This document shows positions 43,098 to 51,471 of a stretch of 64,000 nucleotides of DNA, piece after piece (position 1 is the stretch's first letter; each line of letters opens with the position of its first letter). Origin of the DNA: Aliiglaciecola sp. M165. GTDB lineage: Bacteria; Pseudomonadota; Gammaproteobacteria; Enterobacterales; Alteromonadaceae. The stretch covers positions 62,001-126,000 of the forward strand of contig NZ_VKKH01000001.1 in assembly GCF_007197995.1 (NCBI RefSeq), given 5' to 3'. A program made the translations under genes and the position numbers. The notes under the pieces are model-generated. The model ran no database searches. It worked only from the letters and a program-made list of their open reading frames with translations, and was not told where the DNA came from.

Positions 43098-44390
43098 ATG
43101 TTAAAAATCGTTGTAGTTGGCGGAGGCGCGGGTGGACTTGAACTCGTAAGTAAATTAAGTAAAAAACTTGGAAAAAAAGGGCTGGCCGAAATCACGCTAG
43201 TCGACAAAAACCGAACCCATGTTTGGAAGCCATTGCTGCATGAAGTTGCGGCAGGTGTGATCGATAAGAATTCAGATGGTGTTGACTATCGTATCCATGC
43301 CGCACGGTTTGGCTACCAGTTTCAGCTAGGCACCATGATCGACATCAATCACCAGCATAAATCCATTACCTTGGACCCAATTTACGATGATGAAGGGGAC
43401 CTGCTGCTCGACAAGCGCGAGATCGAATACGATTACCTTGTACTAGCAATCGGCAGCGTCAGTAACGATTTTGGGACGCCCGGAGTCGCGCAGCACAGTA
43501 TTTTTCTCGACTCATTGCAACAGGCGGAGCGTTTTCATAAGGCGCTGCTAAATCAGCTACTGAAAATCAATCAACAACATTATCCGCAAACCAAACTCAA
43601 AGTTGCCATAGTAGGTGGTGGAGCAACAGGAACCGAGCTTGCTGCTGAGCTACACCACGTCGCGAACCTGGCTAAGCATTATGGAATGCCGCAAATGTCC
43701 GCCGATCGCCTCGAAGTTTCGATTATTGAAGCAGGGCAGCGGATCTTACCCGCACTACCAGAACGTATTGCCAATTCAGCACGGTCCGCGTTGGCAAAAC
43801 TTGGCGTCAACGTTATGGAAAACACGCGAGTCGCCAGTGCCGAAAAAGGCGCATTTATTACGGCTCAAGAGCAAAAAATCGAAGCCGACTTGATGGTTTG
43901 GGCAGCAGGTGTGAAAGCACCTGATTTTATTCAAGAACTCGAGATATTTGAAACTAATAAGGCACAACAAATTCTAGTGAAACCAACGCTTCAATCCACA
44001 GCGTGTGATGATATTTTTGTGATAGGCGATTGTTGCGGGTTCAAACAAGAAGATGGAAGTTGGGTGCCACCTCGTGCCCAATCAGCACACCAAATGGCAG
44101 ACTTAGCCGCGACAAATTTGATCAATATTGTCGCTGACAAACCACTTAAAACGTATCGATACATTGATTATGGATCCTTAGTCCATTTGAGTCGATACAG
44201 CACCATTGGCAGTCTAATGGGCAGCTTAACCAGCAGCAGTATGTTTATTGAAGGAAGGCTGGCACGTTTAGTCTACATTTCTTTATACAACTTGCATCAA
44301 TTTGCCATTCATGGCTGGTTTAAAGGTATTTTGGTATTGCTAAGTCGCAAAGTCAGCAATCTAGTGGGTTCAAAATTAAAGCTACACTAG
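43098..44390 (+). CDS. ndh: Type II NADH dehydrogenase (NDH-2)
   Basis: A 430-residue peripheral membrane flavoprotein passing electrons from NADH to quinone without proton pumping. The FAD site V-V-G-G-G-A-G-G-L-E is near residue 6, the NADH site I-V-G-G-G-A-T-G-T-E-L near 171, and the second FAD motif V-I-G-D-C-C near 310. The C-terminal region contains hydrophobic and basic helices for membrane contact. It lies 186 nt after soxR on the same strand. Other pyridine-nucleotide disulphide-type oxidoreductases share the motifs, but length and the P-P-R-A-Q-S-A-H-Q region support NDH-2. Confidence 0.9.
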   Translation: MLKIVVVGGGAGGLELVSKLSKKLGKKGLAEITLVDKNRTHVWKPLLHEVAAGVIDKNSDGVDYRIHAARFGYQFQLGTMIDINHQHKSITLDPIYDDEGDLLLDKREIEYDYLVLAIGSVSNDFGTPGVAQHSIFLDSLQQAERFHKALLNQLLKINQQHYPQTKLKVAIVGGGATGTELAAELHHVANLAKHYGMPQMSADRLEVSIIEAGQRILPALPERIANSARSALAKLGVNVMENTRVASAEKGAFITAQEQKIEADLMVWAAGVKAPDFIQELEIFETNKAQQILVKPTLQSTACDDIFVIGDCCGFKQEDGSWVPPRAQSAHQMADLAATNLINIVADKPLKTYRYIDYGSLVHLSRYSTIGSLMGSLTSSSMFIEGRLARLVYISLYNLHQFAIHGWFKGILVLLSRKVSNLVGSKLKLH

Positions 44391-44407
44391 ACCGCTAATA
44401 AGAAGGA

Positions 44408-45388
44408 TTAAAGTTTTAGCTCCAGTCCTTCAAATGCGATGTTGTAACCCTTTTGCTGCACATGTTTATATTCTCGACTGTTTTTGTGCAGCAAAGGGTT
44501 GGTGTGATTCATGTGAATAAACCAGACTTTGGTTTTCTGCGATTTTGGCAACTCATCAAGAATTGCCATAGATTCGGATACAAAAGGATGGGGTATAACA
44601 GACATATCCCGGCCAGGTAATTCTCCGTCGGCATAAAACGCCGCATCCAAAAAAGCGTAATCGACAGACTTAACAAGGTCTACCAACGACTCTTCCCACT
44701 GCTGCCATTTATTGATGTCAGGAATAAATACCAAACTTTTTTCGGGACCTTGAATTCGATACCCAACAGTTTCAGAAAATTCATCGCGATGAGGGACTAA
44801 AAAGGGTGTAATTTGAAAAGCTTCTCGGTTTACCGTTTTATTGTTCGCCAAATCCTGCAAACTAATATTGCGGTAGTTTACTAGCTGGCTCCATGGCCCA
44901 TTTTGCTGTAAAAACTGCTTCATTCTTGGCATAACAAATACAGGAACGTTTTTTGCTCCCATCGCTTCATGGCCGAAGAACATTAACCCACTGTAGTGGC
45001 CAATATGAGCATGAGTTAAAAACACGCCGTTCAACGAATATTGCTCTGCGCCGGCGTATTTCTCCAGTCGATAGAGTTGCTCTGGCAACTGAGGCGTCGC
45101 CTCAAACAAAAAACGCGTTTTTGTGACATGATCAATTAGTGCTAAGGATGTCGGCGTTATGCGTTTTGTCTTATCTTGCCAGCCCGGCATACAATGCTCT
45201 TCGAAGCAGCCCGCCTGAGGGTAACCCGCATCTTGTGCAACCCCCAATACCACTACCCTGGCATCAGGTTGATTCGCCCAAACAGTCGACCCATTTGTGT
45301 AATTCAGGCCGATGATGAGTAGCCAAACACAATTGAAAAGGGTTTTCATAAGATTAGATACTGAAACAAGCTGTCGATTCAACGCCAT
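44408..45388 (-). CDS. Secreted PqqB-like metallo-beta-lactamase-fold hydrolase
   Basis: A 326-residue exported protein with a signal peptide (hydrophobic 14-36). The mature part begins V-V-V-L-G-V-A-Q-D-A-G-Y-P-Q and resembles PqqB. The metal motif is T-H-A-H-I-G-H-Y-S-G, where the classical Asp of H-x-H-x-D-H is Gly; further His residues are in P-H-R-D and H-M-N-H-T-N. Cysteines C-F-E-E-H-C lie near residue 60. No other PQQ synthesis genes are present, so it is more likely a stand-alone hydrolase. It overlaps the upstream 106-residue gene by 10 nt. Confidence 0.82.
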   Translation of the reverse strand: MALNRQLVSVSNLMKTLFNCVWLLIIGLNYTNGSTVWANQPDARVVVLGVAQDAGYPQAGCFEEHCMPGWQDKTKRITPTSLALIDHVTKTRFLFEATPQLPEQLYRLEKYAGAEQYSLNGVFLTHAHIGHYSGLMFFGHEAMGAKNVPVFVMPRMKQFLQQNGPWSQLVNYRNISLQDLANNKTVNREAFQITPFLVPHRDEFSETVGYRIQGPEKSLVFIPDINKWQQWEESLVDLVKSVDYAFLDAAFYADGELPGRDMSVIPHPFVSESMAILDELPKSQKTKVWFIHMNHTNPLLHKNSREYKHVQQKGYNIAFEGLELKL

Positions 45389-45699
45389 TGCTCTCCAAGG
45401 TCTTGGATTATCTCTTCAAAAGGTACGTTCGCCTTAATTTGTGATAAGACCGTAACGGGTAATTCAAATTCTTTGCCTTCGCCGGACAAAGAGTAAACTT
45501 GGCCTGTGCGCGTGTGCACTAAGTTTCCTGGCGAGCGTAGAACAGGATCAGAACATATATACTCTCCTGGCTGGAGAATCTGCTTCCCGTCCAACACGAC
45601 TTCACCTATTACAACACGCCCCCACCGCTGATGCATTTGGGAACCATCGGGCAAGCCAAACAAATATATCATTGACCAATTTTTTAATACGGTGACCAA
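45379..45699 (-). CDS. Hypothetical protein, coupled to PqqB-like gene
   Basis: A 106-residue cytoplasmic-looking protein without a recognised domain. I keep the TTG start because AAGGA precedes it by 7 nt; an ATG at 45672 has no such site. The sequence is beta-rich with W-G-R-V-V-I-G-E-V-V-L-D-G, P-G-E-Y-I-C-S-D-P-V and V-H-T-R-T-G-Q-V-Y. The 10-nt overlap with the hydrolase gene indicates coupling. Confidence 0.6.
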   Translation of the reverse strand: MVTVLKNWSMIYLFGLPDGSQMHQRWGRVVIGEVVLDGKQILQPGEYICSDPVLRSPGNLVHTRTGQVYSLSGEGKEFELPVTVLSQIKANVPFEEIIQDLGEQWR

Positions 45700-45770
45700 G
45701 AAAACGTCCTTACGATTTTAGAAAATTGCTGTTTTGCAAAAGACAGAGGTTGCATGCTGTTTCTTTCACG

Positions 45771-46430
45771 CTACTCGCCACTTCCCAGCATCTTAAAGTC
45801 TGTGAGTTCTTCTAATGCAATGTAACCACCAAGTCCAATTAAAATACTACCAGAAATACGGTCCTGCCATTTTATGAACAAAGGGTGATGTGCTAACCAT
45901 TTTCCGATTTGGCCCGACATGAACGCCACAAATAGATCGCTACAAAAAGCAATAAGTGCATACACCAAGCCCAATATGACTAATTGTAATGCCACTGAAC
46001 CTACCTCTGGATTGACAAATTGAGGCAAAAAAGCCAGGAAAAACAAAGCTGTCTTCGGATTAGTTAATTCAACGAGAATACTTTGTTTAAAAACCTTGTC
46101 GTTGGTCATCACTTTTACTTTTGGCGAATCAATATTTGCATTACGACTTGCCAATATTGCATGAATACCAAGATAAATTAAGTACCCAGCCCCAGCAAGT
46201 TTAAGTAACGTGTAGGCAGTCGGCGAATATTTAAATATCGCGGCCAAGCCCAGTGCCGTAGCTAAAACGTAAATCACAGATCCAACAGCCATGCCTCCTG
46301 CCGCGGCGACCCCAGATTTATGGCCGCTAGCCATCGTTCTAGCCATAATGTACAAATTAGAAGGCCCAGGGGAAATACTAAGTAAAGCTGCGGCCAAGGA
46401 GAACGCTAACAATGTATCAATAGAAGGCAT
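45771..46430 (-). CDS. LysE/RhtB-family amino-acid exporter
   Basis: A 219-residue inner-membrane exporter with six hydrophobic segments. The family motif S-I-S-P-G-P-S-N-L-Y near 20 and G-A-G-Y-L-I-Y-L-G near 65 are present, as is N-P-K-T-A-L-F-F-L-A-F-L-P-Q-F near 120. I place the start at ATG 46430 (GGA 7 nt upstream) rather than an upstream TTG. The exported amino acid is unknown. Confidence 0.9.
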   Translation of the reverse strand: MPSIDTLLAFSLAAALLSISPGPSNLYIMARTMASGHKSGVAAAGGMAVGSVIYVLATALGLAAIFKYSPTAYTLLKLAGAGYLIYLGIHAILASRNANIDSPKVKVMTNDKVFKQSILVELTNPKTALFFLAFLPQFVNPEVGSVALQLVILGLVYALIAFCSDLFVAFMSGQIGKWLAHHPLFIKWQDRISGSILIGLGGYIALEELTDFKMLGSGE

Positions 46431-46623
46431 CAAATCATCCAAAATCGACTTAAATATATTAAATAGCTTAACACTAGCTCTGTCGTTTGTGCTCTGATCA
46501 TTCAGGCCGGGTAATTTATTATCCGCTTTTTTATTAAAAATCCTTGCAACCTAGCCGTAATGGCAGATAATGAGCACCTGTACGGGGATCGTACAATTTG
46601 TCAGCACTACTCAAGGAAGAACA

Positions 46624-46812
46624 ATGAAAGTCGCAGAAAAACCGCTAGAATGTTTGTGTCCTCACTGCTTAAAACCCAACCAAATCTCATACGGCCACGC
46701 AAAGAAGCTCAATACAACCTCTTCAATGTATTGCAAAATCTGTTTCGAATCCTTTGAATTTGTGATTGCAAATGGTGTTGAAAATGCCAAAAATGTGATT
46801 GTATTAGGGTAA
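46624..46812 (+). CDS. Small zinc-ribbon protein (62 aa)
   Basis: A 62-residue protein with two C-x2-C knuckles (C-P-H-C near residue 12 and C-K-I-C near 36), which should bind one zinc. The ATG at 46624 has AAGGAAGA upstream. The rest is too short for a specific assignment; such ribbons often regulate or bind nucleic acid. It is followed after 22 nt by a hypothetical gene on the same strand. Confidence 0.68.
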   Translation: MKVAEKPLECLCPHCLKPNQISYGHAKKLNTTSSMYCKICFESFEFVIANGVENAKNVIVLG

Positions 46813-46834
46813 CTCCTCCTGATTGGGAACACAC

Positions 46835-47191
46835 ATGATCATCGTCTATCACGCGTCGGCATCGCTATTGGACAAATTGTCTCTGGTTGCGAATGAGCGA
46901 GAACTGGTTCGATTAGTCCTCACAAACCTGAGTGACTACCAGCTAGGAACGCGCGTGAAACATTCAGAACTGGATATTGCCTTTGCAGCATCGGGAGGAC
47001 CGACTAAGTGGGTCAACGTCGACAACATGGCAGTCGCATTTTCTCCTCAACCCGAGCGCGGTTCAGTTTATGGCGATGTATTAGTGGAGCATGGCAATGG
47101 CTACGTAAACCTTTCAACTCCGGCAGGATTTATTCCGCTGGTAGATGTCATCGAAAGAGATGGTAGTCTATGTATCAAACAACTCAGTTAA
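46835..47191 (+). CDS. Hypothetical protein
   Basis: A 118-residue cytoplasmic protein with no recognised motif. It is rich in beta-forming stretches (V-E-H-G-N-G-Y-V-N-L, G-F-I-P-L-V-D-V-I-E-R-D). The ATG at 46835 is used; a TTG at 46823 is possible. The even composition and position just after the zinc-ribbon gene support it as coding. Confidence 0.6.
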   Translation: MIIVYHASASLLDKLSLVANERELVRLVLTNLSDYQLGTRVKHSELDIAFAASGGPTKWVNVDNMAVAFSPQPERGSVYGDVLVEHGNGYVNLSTPAGFIPLVDVIERDGSLCIKQLS

Positions 47192-47217
47192 ATTAAACCC
47201 AAAAAGCTTGCTAAGCA

Positions 47218-48405
47218 TCAGTGATCATTAGCTGTCAGCACTTTTAGCTTAGCTTGATATACGAACTCATCATTTGGGGTAAACGCTAGCTCTGCAGCCT
47301 TTTCCATTGCCGCTACGGCTTGCTCTTTAAGGCCAATTTGATGATAGGTCTTAGCTAGCCCAAAATACCCTTCGTGCAAATACGGCGCAACATCAATTGA
47401 ACGTTTAAAATATTTGAGGGCGATGCCGTATTTTTGTTTCGAAAATTGACGATTGGCGATGTCATACCATCGATAGGGATTATCATCATTAACATCCGCC
47501 ATCTGTAATTCCAATGCAAGTAACTCTTCCTCGCGTTCCTGTTCTTCCAGTAACAGCGCATAGTTGCTTAATACATTGACTGAGCCGGTCGTATATGCCA
47601 TGGCATACTTATATAAGTACTCTGTTTTTTGCAGATTTTTTAATCCCTTGTGTAACACCGCAAGCGTATTAAGCGTCTCTGGATTTTTTCCATCCACCTC
47701 CATAGCTTTGGCCAATAAGGAATAGGCTAAAGCGAAATCTTTCTGTACCAGCGCATCTCCGGCTAAGTTTTGATAGAACATTGATATAAAGTCTTCGTAC
47801 TCGACAAAGTCACCACTAACGTTATTGCTATCCGGAAAATAATCAATGACCAACTTTGCTCGAATCAACACTATGCTATTTCTTGTCTTTTTCGTTTCTG
47901 GTGCATACACGTGAGTACGAACGTGAGAGGAAAGCGTCATAACGTTGTGAAAACGTTGATAAATGGGCGCGGTATTTACCCTTTGATATTTTACATCGAT
48001 ATTTACCAGCTTAGCCAAAGCGGTCGTCACAATGGCTAAGGACAAGCAATTGCCGCGATGTTCTTGCAACGCCTCGCTGGCGCCGAAAGTATCCCCACGG
48101 TAGTCAAAGCCATCAAGGATGCTTTCCAGATAATTGTAGAGTCTGCGGTGCCCTTCTACGTCTTGGTTTTCTGGCGAATGATAATAGGCAAGAAATTCCT
48201 GCTTTTGATCCTCAGTTAACCTAAAAATGTCGTTTACGCTTGGCACAGGCAATAGAGGAAAATCGTTAATCTGCCAATTGATTACATGCTGGTTAGAGGT
48301 TTCTTCGACGACTGCAACCGAATCTGCAGGTGATGTTTGGCATCCGCCAGCGCCCAGCAAAAAAACACTGATTAGAATCAATTTGACTGCTTGTTTCCCT
48401 ATCAT
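47218..48405 (-). CDS. Lipoprotein with transglutaminase-like and TPR domains
   Basis: A 395-residue lipoprotein (lipobox G-A-G-G-C, Cys22). Residues about 75-185 carry a transglutaminase-like core: H-R-G-N-C-L-S-L-A near 110 gives the Cys, and H-V-R-T-H-V-Y near 155 could supply the His. TPR-type repeats occupy about 225-380 (A-Y-S-L-L-A-K-A-M-E-V-D, A-L-K-Y-F-K-R-S-I-D-V-A-P). It may remodel envelope proteins or act as a scaffold. GGAG precedes the start. Confidence 0.8.
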   Translation of the reverse strand: MIGKQAVKLILISVFLLGAGGCQTSPADSVAVVEETSNQHVINWQINDFPLLPVPSVNDIFRLTEDQKQEFLAYYHSPENQDVEGHRRLYNYLESILDGFDYRGDTFGASEALQEHRGNCLSLAIVTTALAKLVNIDVKYQRVNTAPIYQRFHNVMTLSSHVRTHVYAPETKKTRNSIVLIRAKLVIDYFPDSNNVSGDFVEYEDFISMFYQNLAGDALVQKDFALAYSLLAKAMEVDGKNPETLNTLAVLHKGLKNLQKTEYLYKYAMAYTTGSVNVLSNYALLLEEQEREEELLALELQMADVNDDNPYRWYDIANRQFSKQKYGIALKYFKRSIDVAPYLHEGYFGLAKTYHQIGLKEQAVAAMEKAAELAFTPNDEFVYQAKLKVLTANDH

Positions 48406-48499
48406 TTAACAACTCCTAAAACGACTTAAGCACGATATCAAAGTAAAGTAGCATTGCTCAACACCCTATCGAACTTTTTGGGGAAAGCGCAGCAACTAG

Positions 48500-49249
48500 C
48501 TACCAATACCTTTCTAAACTAATTTGCCCTGGCGAGCGACGCAAGTGTTTTTTAAGACCGTGCTTTTCCAGTACAACCAACGCATCTTGGATCATTTCAG
48601 GGTTTCCACATAACATCACTTGGCAAGATCCCGGTTCGAATGCTTTACCACAAGCTTCTTGGATCTGCCCATCAGCAATTAGCTGAGGTATTCGGCCTTG
48701 CAAACACCCTTGAGCAACTTCGCGACTCACGACAGGAACGAAACCAAACTGGTTGGGATATTGAGTTAACCACTGATTTATTTTTTGTCGATAAGCGAGA
48801 TCCGCTGACCACCTTGCCCCATACACGAGGACGATATGCTTGTATGACTGCCAAGCCTGTTGTGTTTCTAAAATTGATAAAAAGGGGCCGACCCCGGTTC
48901 CAGTCGCTATCAAAAACAAAGTATCGCTAACAGGCACTTCATCTAGTACTAAGAACCCAGTGGCAGGTGACATAATTTTAAGCGCATCGCAAACCTGGGA
49001 TTGATGCAATTTAGGCGATAGGCTGCCTTCTTGAACCGGTACGGCAATGATTTCAAGTGTGTCCGAATCAGGGGAATTTACCAAAGAGTAAGGACGAGAA
49101 AGGATTTTTCCGTCGCTTTGTTCAATACCTACTTTGGTGAATTGTCCGGCTTTCATTTTTGGAAAGCCGGGGCAGGCGAATTTTATCGAGAATAGATGAT
49201 CATTCCATTCAATTCGTTCTACGACTTCTGCGTCATGCCACTGTGCCAT
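48500..49249 (-). CDS. fpr: Ferredoxin/flavodoxin-NADP+ reductase
   Basis: A 249-residue flavoenzyme moving electrons between NADPH and ferredoxin or flavodoxin. The FAD-binding R-P-Y-S-L-V-N-S-P is near residue 52, the NADP site I-A-T-G-T-G-V-G-P-F near 114, and M-L-C-G-N-P-E-M near 211. It ends in L-E-R-Y-W, typical of bacterial class Fpr. The gene stands alone between fold-changing neighbours, 70 nt downstream of folE. Confidence 0.93.
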   Translation of the reverse strand: MAQWHDAEVVERIEWNDHLFSIKFACPGFPKMKAGQFTKVGIEQSDGKILSRPYSLVNSPDSDTLEIIAVPVQEGSLSPKLHQSQVCDALKIMSPATGFLVLDEVPVSDTLFLIATGTGVGPFLSILETQQAWQSYKHIVLVYGARWSADLAYRQKINQWLTQYPNQFGFVPVVSREVAQGCLQGRIPQLIADGQIQEACGKAFEPGSCQVMLCGNPEMIQDALVVLEKHGLKKHLRRSPGQISLERYW

Positions 49250-49319
49250 AAATATACCTTTGCTCGAAGAGACAATTCATACACTAGCATGGCTGCTTTG
49301 AAACTGAAAAGGTGCAGCC

Positions 49320-49997
49320 TTAGTCTTTGGCAAAAAATTCGGCGCGCATGTTAGGGTCATTTTGGAAGACTCCACCTAGCGCACTGGTTTTGGTGTAAGA
49401 AGTGTTGTCTCGGACCCCTCTTGCTTTGACGCAATAGTGCGTAGCGTTGATGGTTATCGCCACATCCTCTGTTCCAACAATGGTCTGAATGGCGAGCAAA
49501 ACCTGCTGAGTAAGCCGTTCCTGGACCTGAGGACGTTGAGAAAAGAAATCAACTAATCGATTAATTTTTGACAACCCAAGTACTTTGTCTTTGGGTATGT
49601 ACGCAACATTGGCCGTACCATCGATGGTCACAAAATGATGCTCACAAGTGCTGGTTAGGCTAATATCGCTAACCTTGACCATTTCTTGTGTGTTCATTTT
49701 GTTTTCAATAGCGGTAATTTTAGGGAAGCGGCGATAGTCCAGCCCTGAGAATATTTCGTCCACATACATTTTGGCTATGCGACTTGGCGTGTCACACAAG
49801 CTATCATCGTTTAAGTCAAGACCGAGGGTTCGCATGATATCGCCCATTGCGGCCTGAATTTTTGCTCGTTTTTCTGCATCACTGAGCCCCGTTTCTCGCA
49901 TCGGTGTTTCTAAACCCTGTTCGGTTAATGCGTTGCGAACGGCAATAGCTTGGTCAGAGAGCGCTTCTCTGACGGAAACAACTTGAGTATTTAACAT
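49320..49997 (-). CDS. folE: GTP cyclohydrolase I (type IA, zinc-dependent)
   Basis: A 225-residue cytoplasmic enzyme making 7,8-dihydroneopterin triphosphate from GTP, the first step to folate and monapterin. The zinc and catalytic residues are in S-T-C-E-H-H-F near 113 and H-Y-C-V-K-A-R-G near 187; G-L-S-K-I-N-R-L-V is also present. It is divergent from folM with a 126-bp gap, an arrangement seen elsewhere for monapterin synthesis. It is not the zinc-independent FolE2, and no Zur box was seen upstream. Confidence 0.95.
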   Translation of the reverse strand: MLNTQVVSVREALSDQAIAVRNALTEQGLETPMRETGLSDAEKRAKIQAAMGDIMRTLGLDLNDDSLCDTPSRIAKMYVDEIFSGLDYRRFPKITAIENKMNTQEMVKVSDISLTSTCEHHFVTIDGTANVAYIPKDKVLGLSKINRLVDFFSQRPQVQERLTQQVLLAIQTIVGTEDVAITINATHYCVKARGVRDNTSYTKTSALGGVFQNDPNMRAEFFAKD

Positions 49998-50123
49998 AGC
50001 ATATTCCTTATTCTGTCATCTCTATACGTTGCTAAGTACTGGTAAGGATTAACTTTTGTCTGATTTTTTTGATCACGTTAGAATCTCTTACGTAATCGTT
50101 ACATAACCTACTGGAGAGTCCCT

Positions 50124-50831
50124 TTGAAAAGCCCAATTATTATTACCGGCGGCGGACAACGCCTTGGACTAGCGATTGCAAACAACCTAGCTGATAACAA
50201 TTTTGATGTCGTGGTGTCGTATCGCACCCAGCGTCCTTCTTTAAAATCCCTAAGGGACAAAGGCGTGATCACTGTTATGGCTGATTTTGCCAGTCAGTCA
50301 GGAGTTAATGAATTCATTCAAACTGTGGGGCAACGATTCCCTAAAATTCGCGGCATCATTCACAATGCATCAGACTGGGCCGCGGAGCAGCCTAACACGG
50401 ATTTAGCAGAGCTGTTTAATCGCATGATGCAAATTCATGCCAGTACTCCCTACCAAATAAACCTTGGTCTGAGAGACAACCTTGAAGCCTTCGATGGCGT
50501 TTCAGATATCATTCACATGACCGACTATGTTCAAGACAAAGGCAGCAAAAAGCACATCGCCTATGCAGCAAGTAAAGCCGCTCTAGAAAACCTGACCTTG
50601 TCATTCTCGGCATTGTTGGCACCCAAGGTAAAAGTCAATGCCATTGCCCCTGCGTTGGTGATGTTCAACCAAGACGATAGCGAAGAATATAAGCAAAAGG
50701 CCCTGAAAAAATCTTTGCTTGAGATATGTCCTGGTGCACAAGAGGCCGTCAAAGCAGTAGATTACTTGCTAAGTAGTGACTACATGACTGGCAGAACCTT
50801 GCATCTAGATGGGGGCAGACACCTAAAGTAG
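50124..50831 (+). CDS. folM: Dihydromonapterin/dihydrofolate reductase FolM
   Basis: A 235-residue short-chain dehydrogenase. The NADPH site is T-G-G-G-Q-R-L-G near residue 8 and the catalytic Tyr-Lys pair is in Y-A-A-S-K-A-A-L-E-N near 150. The G-G-Q-R-L-G variant and short length fit FolM. It starts at TTG with GGAGAG 5 nt upstream. FolM reduces dihydromonapterin to tetrahydromonapterin, the phenylalanine hydroxylase cofactor in related bacteria; the folE neighbour supports this. Confidence 0.88.
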   Translation: MKSPIIITGGGQRLGLAIANNLADNNFDVVVSYRTQRPSLKSLRDKGVITVMADFASQSGVNEFIQTVGQRFPKIRGIIHNASDWAAEQPNTDLAELFNRMMQIHASTPYQINLGLRDNLEAFDGVSDIIHMTDYVQDKGSKKHIAYAASKAALENLTLSFSALLAPKVKVNAIAPALVMFNQDDSEEYKQKALKKSLLEICPGAQEAVKAVDYLLSSDYMTGRTLHLDGGRHLK

Positions 50832-50833
50832 TA

Positions 50834-51433
50834 TTAGTGCGTTGTAGTGTGGGCAAAATCTGCCGCTAATGCTTGATGCACATTAGCTGCTAATGTGTCT
50901 GGGCCTGATTGGTAATGCGCATGCTCGACACCAACAGTCACTTTTTCTCCCCGCGTCCAAGCTGCAACCATATCATTAGAAAATTCGAATCGAAGAAAGT
51001 GCACTGAGGAGGTTTTTTCATCCGTCTCTCTTTCCAGATCTTCATTGGTGATCGGGTGTACCTTATCAAATCCTTCAACTTGCAGATAAACCACTTTCTC
51101 CACACCAATCAACTCAGCTAAACGTGCTTTACGTTCAGCAGGATTGTCATATTCGATGAGCATTGTTGCTTTGAGATTGTGTCCATCTGGGATGAGAGGG
51201 TTGTAGGCATCTAGTTCTTCTTCAATCCCCGATTTTTCGAAGATTCGTTCAATTCTGAGCATTTCTTGAATCTGATATTGGATCGTCTTGGCATCCTCGA
51301 ACAACAAACGAATAGCATCACCCAGCGCAACACTGCGATTTTTTTTGTGAGCAATAACCTCAGCTCTAAACGCCGGACGCTGCTCAGCATATTCTTCTAA
51401 TGACATCAGGTTTTCCCGTGATAATTTATTCAT
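50834..51433 (-). CDS. DUF3501 family protein
   Basis: A 199-residue soluble protein of the DUF3501 family, with no known activity. The N-terminal region is helical and charged (F-R-A-E-V-I-A-H-K-K-N-R-S-V-A-L-G, L-R-I-E-R-I-F), and the C-terminal part contains H-F-L-R-F-E-F and V-E-H-A-H-Y. It lies 38 nt after the Fe-S protein gene. DUF3501, a GlpC-like Fe-S protein and rubrerythrin form a recurrent set, suggesting one redox pathway. Confidence 0.85.
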   Translation of the reverse strand: MNKLSRENLMSLEEYAEQRPAFRAEVIAHKKNRSVALGDAIRLLFEDAKTIQYQIQEMLRIERIFEKSGIEEELDAYNPLIPDGHNLKATMLIEYDNPAERKARLAELIGVEKVVYLQVEGFDKVHPITNEDLERETDEKTSSVHFLRFEFSNDMVAAWTRGEKVTVGVEHAHYQSGPDTLAANVHQALAADFAHTTTH

Positions 51434-51471
51434 GATTCAACCTCACTATTTTAAAAAATTATTGCCAACAA

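Noticed and set aside
42929-43141. 70-codon frame overlapping the ndh start
   Set aside because: No ribosome site, and it runs out of frame into the well-supported NDH-2 gene.
49291-49319. GGCTGC/GCAGCC hairpin after folE as terminator
   Set aside because: The stem is only 6 bp with a long loop and no T-tract; not strong enough to list.
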